Below, one piece after another: positions 59,417-64,000 of a DNA stretch of 64,000 nucleotides; the first letter of the stretch is position 1; the number at the start of each line of letters is the position of its first letter. The stretch comes from M50B91 sp964526665 (lineage in GTDB: Bacteria > Patescibacteriota > Gracilibacteria > UBA4473): contig CAZGJL010000003.1 of the NCBI GenBank assembly GCA_964526665.1, forward strand, positions 1 to 64,000, read 5' to 3'. The notes under the pieces were generated by a model. It had not been told where the DNA came from, did not search any database, and saw only the letters and a program-made list of their open reading frames with translations. The position numbers and the translations under genes were made by a program.

Positions 59417-61393
59417 TTATAAAGTTTTCAAAACCTCAGCAATTGCATCAGCATTAATCTTCGCGTGAGCGTACAACTCTGCTGGTTTCCCAGAAAGCTC
59501 ATACTCCGTCACTGCTAAGGTCGCGATACATTCAGCTTTGATTTTCTTATCCTGAATCTCTTTTGCAATGGCAGTAGCGAGTCCAGAATATGGATTGTGA
59601 TCCTCAACAGTTATGAATTTTCCTGTTTTCTTGAGTGATTTGGCAACCGTGTCGTCTAATTTTTTGATACTGCTCACAATTACAATCTCGGCATCGACTC
59701 CCGTTTCTTCTTTCGCCTTCAACGCTTCGTGCACACATGGTCCTGTCGCGACAATAGTTATCTTTTCTCCAGAACGGAGAACATCACATTTTCCGTACTC
59801 ATATTTATAATTCTTATCGAAGAACACGCTTCCGTCTTCTTTTGTCAGTGTTGGCAATTTTGCTCGTCCCATTCGGACATACATGTTTCCCCATATTGAC
59901 GCAGCGAAACGAATGATTCGATCGCAGTGGTTGGGGTCAGCGGGTTCACATACTCCAGTATTGAACATTCCTAAGAAACTTCCCGCGTCATCAATCGCTT
60001 GATGCGTTGGTCCGTCTTCTCCTACAGATAATCCGCAGTGAGTCGCTACCATTTTTACGTTTCCGGCATTGATGTCATTTACTCGTGCTTGGTCTTTGGC
60101 CCTACTTGAAATAAAAGCTCCGAACGTGCTGGCAAAAGGAATGATATTGCTGAATGACATTCCACCAGCGGCGGAGATCATGTTTTGTTCGGCGATTCCA
60201 AATTCAACATATTGATCAGGGAAAGCTTTTTGTGTGTCCGAAGTTTTTACACTTCCAGATAAATCAGCCGACATGGCAGTAATTTCTTTGTTATTCTCTG
60301 CCAAATTTTGTAAGGCTTTTCCGTATGCTCCACGACAGTCAGTAATTTCATCAGCAGCATATTCTTTTACTTCGCCTGTATTAATTTTCATACTCCTTCC
60401 CCAGGCAGGGAATGTGTTTTTTTTCGGAACGAATTTTCGATCAGCACGGAATTTGTCGAGTACAGAAGATTCTTCTTTTGTTACCGTAAGTGCGGCTGAA
60501 GCAAGCATCTCGTCAGCTATGTCTGGTTTTGGCGTAGCTCCGTGCCATGTTGGTTTTAGATTTTTTCCATCTTCTTCCATCCCAGGAACACCTTTTCCCA
60601 TTACGGTTCGAGCAATTATTGCTGTTGGACGTCCACGTTTGCAACCACTATTGAGTGCGTCCCAGATTTTTTCATAATCATGTCCATCTATTTCAATAAC
60701 TTTCCATCCTTTTGATTTGAAAAACTCCGTTACATCAATTCCGCACACTTGCGCCAATGTTCCAGAGATTTGCAAATTATTGTAATCTACGATCACTGTA
60801 AGATTTCCTAATTTCTGTTGTGCTGCCCAGAGAGCTGCTTCATGGACTTGTCCTTCTTGCATTTCTCCATCTCCGATCGTACACCAGACACGTTTATCTG
60901 GATTATTTTTCTTTTCACTCCACGCCATTCCTGCTGCAGCACTAAATCCACATCCAAGTGGACCTGTTCCATAATGAATTCCAGGAACGTGTCGGGTGAC
61001 ATGTCCCTCAAATTTACTTCCAAATTTTCGAAAATTCTCAATAACATCTCGTTTTTCAACAACCCCACATTCAGCCAAAATTGAGTACATGGCAGGGGAA
61101 GTGTGTCCGTTGGAAATAACAACCTTTTCGTCTGTCTTTGTCACACGAAATGCGTAGAGAGTTGAGAGTAAATCAATCATAGAGAGGGATCCTCCAGGAT
61201 GTCCAGATTGAGATTGTTGTACCATTTCTACGATCGTTCTACGGCAGCTCTTGGAAAAAGTTTCCAAAAATCCAACACGGTCATATCCGAGTTTCATGCC
61301 GGGGTCGAGAGTCTGGAAGTTCATCGCCCGCAGATTACTAGAATTCTCAAGAATTTCAACCTTGTTCGCATTATGTTTGCTTGAAATTGACAT
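59417..61393 (-). CDS. tkt: transketolase
   Basis: Transketolase moves two-carbon units between sugar phosphates with thiamine diphosphate and links to rpe in this window. The 658 residues have the ThDP domain (RHVPGIHYGTGPLGCGFSAA, WCTIGDGEMQEGQVHEAALW with GDG...N at VIVDYNNLQISG), the pyrimidine domain (EFGIAEQNMISAAGGMSFSN) and the C-terminal domain. It is a full-length fused enzyme and not the split type of many CPR bacteria. An N-terminal extension of about 35 residues precedes the domain. The ATG lies 8 nt after TATGAA. Confidence 0.93.
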   Translation of the reverse strand: MSISSKHNANKVEILENSSNLRAMNFQTLDPGMKLGYDRVGFLETFSKSCRRTIVEMVQQSQSGHPGGSLSMIDLLSTLYAFRVTKTDEKVVISNGHTSPAMYSILAECGVVEKRDVIENFRKFGSKFEGHVTRHVPGIHYGTGPLGCGFSAAAGMAWSEKKNNPDKRVWCTIGDGEMQEGQVHEAALWAAQQKLGNLTVIVDYNNLQISGTLAQVCGIDVTEFFKSKGWKVIEIDGHDYEKIWDALNSGCKRGRPTAIIARTVMGKGVPGMEEDGKNLKPTWHGATPKPDIADEMLASAALTVTKEESSVLDKFRADRKFVPKKNTFPAWGRSMKINTGEVKEYAADEITDCRGAYGKALQNLAENNKEITAMSADLSGSVKTSDTQKAFPDQYVEFGIAEQNMISAAGGMSFSNIIPFASTFGAFISSRAKDQARVNDINAGNVKMVATHCGLSVGEDGPTHQAIDDAGSFLGMFNTGVCEPADPNHCDRIIRFAASIWGNMYVRMGRAKLPTLTKEDGSVFFDKNYKYEYGKCDVLRSGEKITIVATGPCVHEALKAKEETGVDAEIVIVSSIKKLDDTVAKSLKKTGKFITVEDHNPYSGLATAIAKEIQDKKIKAECIATLAVTEYELSGKPAELYAHAKINADAIAEVLKTL

Positions 61394-61418
61394 GAATTAA
61401 TTTCATACTAAAATCTAT

Positions 61419-62882
61419 ATGATTTTTTTAAAAAAGAAGATGCTTGAGGTCAATAAAGGTGTGGAAACAGAAAACAATCCTGAATCTTTGAATTTTGCTT
61501 CAGAAGAGCTAAAGCAAGAGCACATGGCGAAGGTGTTCATAACAAAGAAACCCGAAAAGGAAGAGCCACAAGTAGAAAGATGGTTTGGCGGAGGAATGGG
61601 AGTGGACATGTGTAATTCGCCAGAGTATTCACAAGCGTGTCTTGAGGCAGGAGTTATGCCAACCATGAGTGCGGCAATGCCGGCATTAGGGGAGCGTGAG
61701 AATTACGACAAAATATTCGGGAATGATGAACAAAAAATGACAAAGGGAAGAGCCAAGTTTATTAAAGAAAAAAGTACGCCAGCTTTGGAAGATAAAATTA
61801 AAAAAGTGAGAGAAGTGGCCCCACACGGTATTGTGAGTTTGAATATAATGTTTGCTCTGTTTGAATATGATGAAAGGTTGAAATCGGCAGGGAATGCAGG
61901 AAGAGATACTGGAAAGGTTGATAAAAATGGGGATATTATTCGAGAAAGAGGAGTGGACGTAGTATTCGTAGGAGCAGGAGTAGATCGAGAATTAGGGAAC
62001 AAAATGTGTGAATATCCACATATGAAGTATGTACCGATTGTTTCGTCTGCACGAATAGCGAAGATCATAATGAAGGGAACAAAGAGAAAAGTTGATAAAA
62101 ATGGCAAGGAAATAGCAAGACGACCAGATGCTATTTTGTTAGAGGATCCGAATAAGGCGGGAGGCCATCTTGGACGGTTAAAACCAACAATAGAAGATAT
62201 TGAATTTGATCCAAAAAAAGAATTACTTGAGATGAGAGAGCATATTAAGGAGTTCTATGGAGAAGACGCGTATATTCCAATTATTTATGCGGGAGGAATT
62301 TCGTATAAAGAGGATATCGATGAGATTATGGCGATGGGGTTCGACGGAGTAGAGTTTGCAACTCGTTTGCTTTTGACGGAGGAATCATCTGCTCCCAATG
62401 AGATAATTAGAGAAAAATACTTAACGGCAAACAGTGTTGTAACAACCTTGGAAAGTTCAACAGGATATGCATCCAATTCTCTTGAAAAAACAAAGGGAAA
62501 AGAGATTGTTCAAAGAGAAGCAAAGCATGTGGCACAAGATTGCTTCGACTGTATAAAAAGGTGTACTCATATCAATTCGGCACGAGAAATTATAGAGTTG
62601 AAAAAAAGAGTGAAGAAAGACGAAGTTTTGTCAGAAAAAGAACAAGAAACTCTTGATGCAGGAGTTCAGGGATCGTGTATTGCTATAGAAATGGGGAAAG
62701 CTCGTCATGGAATTGAAGAGAAAAGTGAAGATGGAACTGGAGAAGCACGTCATTTTGCTGGAAGAGGACTAACTATAATACAAAACGATTCGATTTATTT
62801 TGATAAAAAAGTGCCGCCCATAAAAGTAGCAGTGAAATTTATGAGAGAACCAGGACACAGAAAGGAAAAAAACGAGGTCTAA
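61419..62882 (+). CDS. nitronate monooxygenase-like FMN protein with Cys-containing extension
   Basis: The 487-residue protein is a TIM-barrel FMN enzyme of the nitronate monooxygenase / 2-nitropropane dioxygenase family. It shows WFGGGMGVDMCNSPEYSQAC, the barrel strand ILLEDPNKAGGHLGRL, and the phosphate-binding IPIIYAGGISYKEDI with GFDGVEFATRLLLTEES. The C-terminal part (about 370-487) carries CFDCIKRC and a further Cys in GSCIAIEMG, which is not typical and could bind a metal or cluster. It overlaps the convergent transpeptidase gene by 4 nt. The start 7 nt after TACTAA is preferred; ATG at 61440 is the alternative. Confidence 0.8.
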   Translation: MIFLKKKMLEVNKGVETENNPESLNFASEELKQEHMAKVFITKKPEKEEPQVERWFGGGMGVDMCNSPEYSQACLEAGVMPTMSAAMPALGERENYDKIFGNDEQKMTKGRAKFIKEKSTPALEDKIKKVREVAPHGIVSLNIMFALFEYDERLKSAGNAGRDTGKVDKNGDIIRERGVDVVFVGAGVDRELGNKMCEYPHMKYVPIVSSARIAKIIMKGTKRKVDKNGKEIARRPDAILLEDPNKAGGHLGRLKPTIEDIEFDPKKELLEMREHIKEFYGEDAYIPIIYAGGISYKEDIDEIMAMGFDGVEFATRLLLTEESSAPNEIIREKYLTANSVVTTLESSTGYASNSLEKTKGKEIVQREAKHVAQDCFDCIKRCTHINSAREIIELKKRVKKDEVLSEKEQETLDAGVQGSCIAIEMGKARHGIEEKSEDGTGEARHFAGRGLTIIQNDSIYFDKKVPPIKVAVKFMREPGHRKEKNEV

Positions 62883-64000
62883 TCTTCTGGAGGAATTTGA
62901 TAATAATCAAATAAGAAATCTGCAACTCTTCGAAATGTTCCGGCGGCAGTTTCTGATCCCCATTGAGAAACTTTTGGGTAATCAAGTTTTACTAATATTA
63001 CAAATTTTGGGTCATTGTAGGGACCAAATCCCGCAAACGATGTAATGGTTGTTCCGAGTCCGGTAAGGGCTTTTCCATTTCGATATGTTTGAGAAGTCCC
63101 CGTTTTTCCCATCAAGCTATGTCCGCGAACTCCTGCTCCACGCGCGACTCCATTTTCTATGGAATTGAGAAGCATGGCTTTGATTGTTTGGTATGTTTCT
63201 TCGGAAATAATGCGGCGAATTCGTTCTGATTCGAAACTTTCTTCTTCTCCATCAGGAGAAATAATTTTTTCAATGAGCAGTGGTTTCATGAGATATCCAC
63301 CATTCGCAAGAGCTCCATAAGACAGTGCCACTTGGAGGGGACTGGCAGTGAATCCTTGTCCAAATCCTCGCGTGATGAGCTCTGACTCTTCCCAGTCTTG
63401 CCAAAACTCTAACTGTCCTTTTGCTTCTCCATCAATTTCAATGTCAGTGAATTGTCCAAATCCAAAATTTTTCAAATATTCATGCAGCATTTGTGCGCCC
63501 ATTTTTCGGGTAATAAAAGCAATTCCGGTATTTAATGATTTATTAATCACATCAATCATTGTTGTTATTCCATTGTATTCACTTTCAGAGTTTCGAATTT
63601 TGAAATTATCTACTTCGATTGGACCATTATCGTTATATGTTGTTTGAGGCGTTACCTCTGCAGCATTTATAGCAGCGGCCATAGTAAGAGACTTGATCAC
63701 CGATCCAGGTTCATATTCATCTAGCACGATTTTATTTCGAAACACTGCGGGGCCCCAGATATTGAAATAACGAAAAAGATAGCCCTTTTCACTTTTAATA
63801 GTGGGGATGCGTCGATTAAAATTCTTATCAGCTCGATCGAATTCTTCCTTTTTTTCTGTCACAGTAAATGTCGAGAAAACATCTCCAAAGTTGTTCGGAT
63901 CGAAGGTAGGAGCATGTGCCATAGCGAGGATTCTTCCTGTTTGGGGTTCAATAACAATGACTTGTCCAGCGTCAGCATCAAATTTCTTAATATCTACTTC
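62879..64000 (-). CDS. FtsI/PBP2-type transpeptidase, 5' end cut by window edge
   Basis: The minus-strand frame is open from the stop at 62879-62881 to base 64000, so the N-terminal membrane and dimerisation domains lie outside the window. The 373 visible residues are the transpeptidase domain. It has QVIVIEPQTGRILAMAHAPT at its start, SxxK in EPGSVIKSLTMAAAINA, SxN in INKSLNTGIAFITRKMG, and KTGTS in LMGKTGTSQTYRNG. It cross-links peptidoglycan for septal or lateral wall growth. No Met near 63922 is needed as a start, because the conserved family sequence continues upstream of it. Confidence 0.92.
   Translation of the reverse strand, partial: EVDIKKFDADAGQVIVIEPQTGRILAMAHAPTFDPNNFGDVFSTFTVTEKKEEFDRADKNFNRRIPTIKSEKGYLFRYFNIWGPAVFRNKIVLDEYEPGSVIKSLTMAAAINAAEVTPQTTYNDNGPIEVDNFKIRNSESEYNGITTMIDVINKSLNTGIAFITRKMGAQMLHEYLKNFGFGQFTDIEIDGEAKGQLEFWQDWEESELITRGFGQGFTASPLQVALSYGALANGGYLMKPLLIEKIISPDGEEESFESERIRRIISEETYQTIKAMLLNSIENGVARGAGVRGHSLMGKTGTSQTYRNGKALTGLGTTITSFAGFGPYNDPKFVILVKLDYPKVSQWGSETAAGTFRRVADFLFDYYQIPPED

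Noticed and set aside
1..64000. TGA recoded to glycine, as in Gracilibacteria
   Set aside because: Several conserved genes end at TGA exactly where their families end (rnpA, ribD, dnaJ), and no conserved protein has an internal TGA. The TGA before rpmH is explained better by a small duplication.

Overview
The window reads as a chromosomal segment of a Candidate Phyla Radiation (Patescibacteria) bacterium, most like Peregrinibacteria. This is inferred from gene content and not from a marker phylogeny. Supporting signs are tandem Cys-rich zinc-ribbon proteins of a kind common in CPR genomes, a sigma region 4 / HARE-HTH fusion, giant PKD/DUF11 surface proteins, AT-rich DNA, and almost no Shine-Dalgarno sequences. 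TGA is used as a normal stop (rnpA, ribD, dnaJ and others), so the recoded Gracilibacteria/Absconditabacteria code does not apply.

Layout. 1-1160: a truncated unknown gene, then about 470 bases of degenerate initiator-tRNA-like pieces, hairpins and two small terminators. 1159-3918 (minus): a secreted duplicated-domain protein, rnhB and gdhA. 4115-7128 (plus): the rpmH-rnpA-yidC cassette, then a PrsW-like protease. 7130-15539: a sigma-4/HARE regulator, a TIM-barrel protein, tsaB, htpX-lemA, a class A penicillin-binding protein and rpe. 15546-21193: a lysozyme-like protein, ribE-ribD, a small membrane protein and guaA. 21264-22499: an ECF sigma factor and a lipoprotein. 22564-25780 (minus): a membrane protein, a NuoF/HydB-like subunit and an [FeFe] hydrogenase. 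25842-28887: HAD hydrolase, EamA permease, nucleotidyltransferase and a secreted metallopeptidase.

29041-39955 (plus) is a surface operon. Two proteins carry VirB2/TrbC-pilin-like hydrophobic pairs; the second is fused to PKD domains and a 57-residue Cys/Asp repeat array that contains an assembly gap. They are followed by a membrane-anchored PKD protein and a VIT-VWA-SLH protein. Facing it (minus, 40724-49279) is a 1914-residue DUF11-repeat protein co-transcribed with a VirD4/TraG-like ATPase; pyrE lies between. Together these look like an envelope adhesin/pilus apparatus, which is an inference.

49410-64000: dnaJ, two tandem Cys-rich paralogues, a 47-residue basic protein missed by ordinary ORF cutoffs, an amidase-SpoIID fusion, an adenine deaminase-type enzyme, a Ca2+/cation exchanger, a methyltransferase, transketolase, a nitronate monooxygenase-like protein, and a partial FtsI/PBP2 transpeptidase running off the window.

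Two genome-wide habits stand out. Many genes have a -10 hexamer 6-8 nt before the start codon, implying leaderless mRNAs; this was used to choose several starts. A dispersed family of (A)CTACAAACTTCAAATATGGAA-type hairpin repeats sits at gene borders, and one copy is embedded in frame inside ribD.
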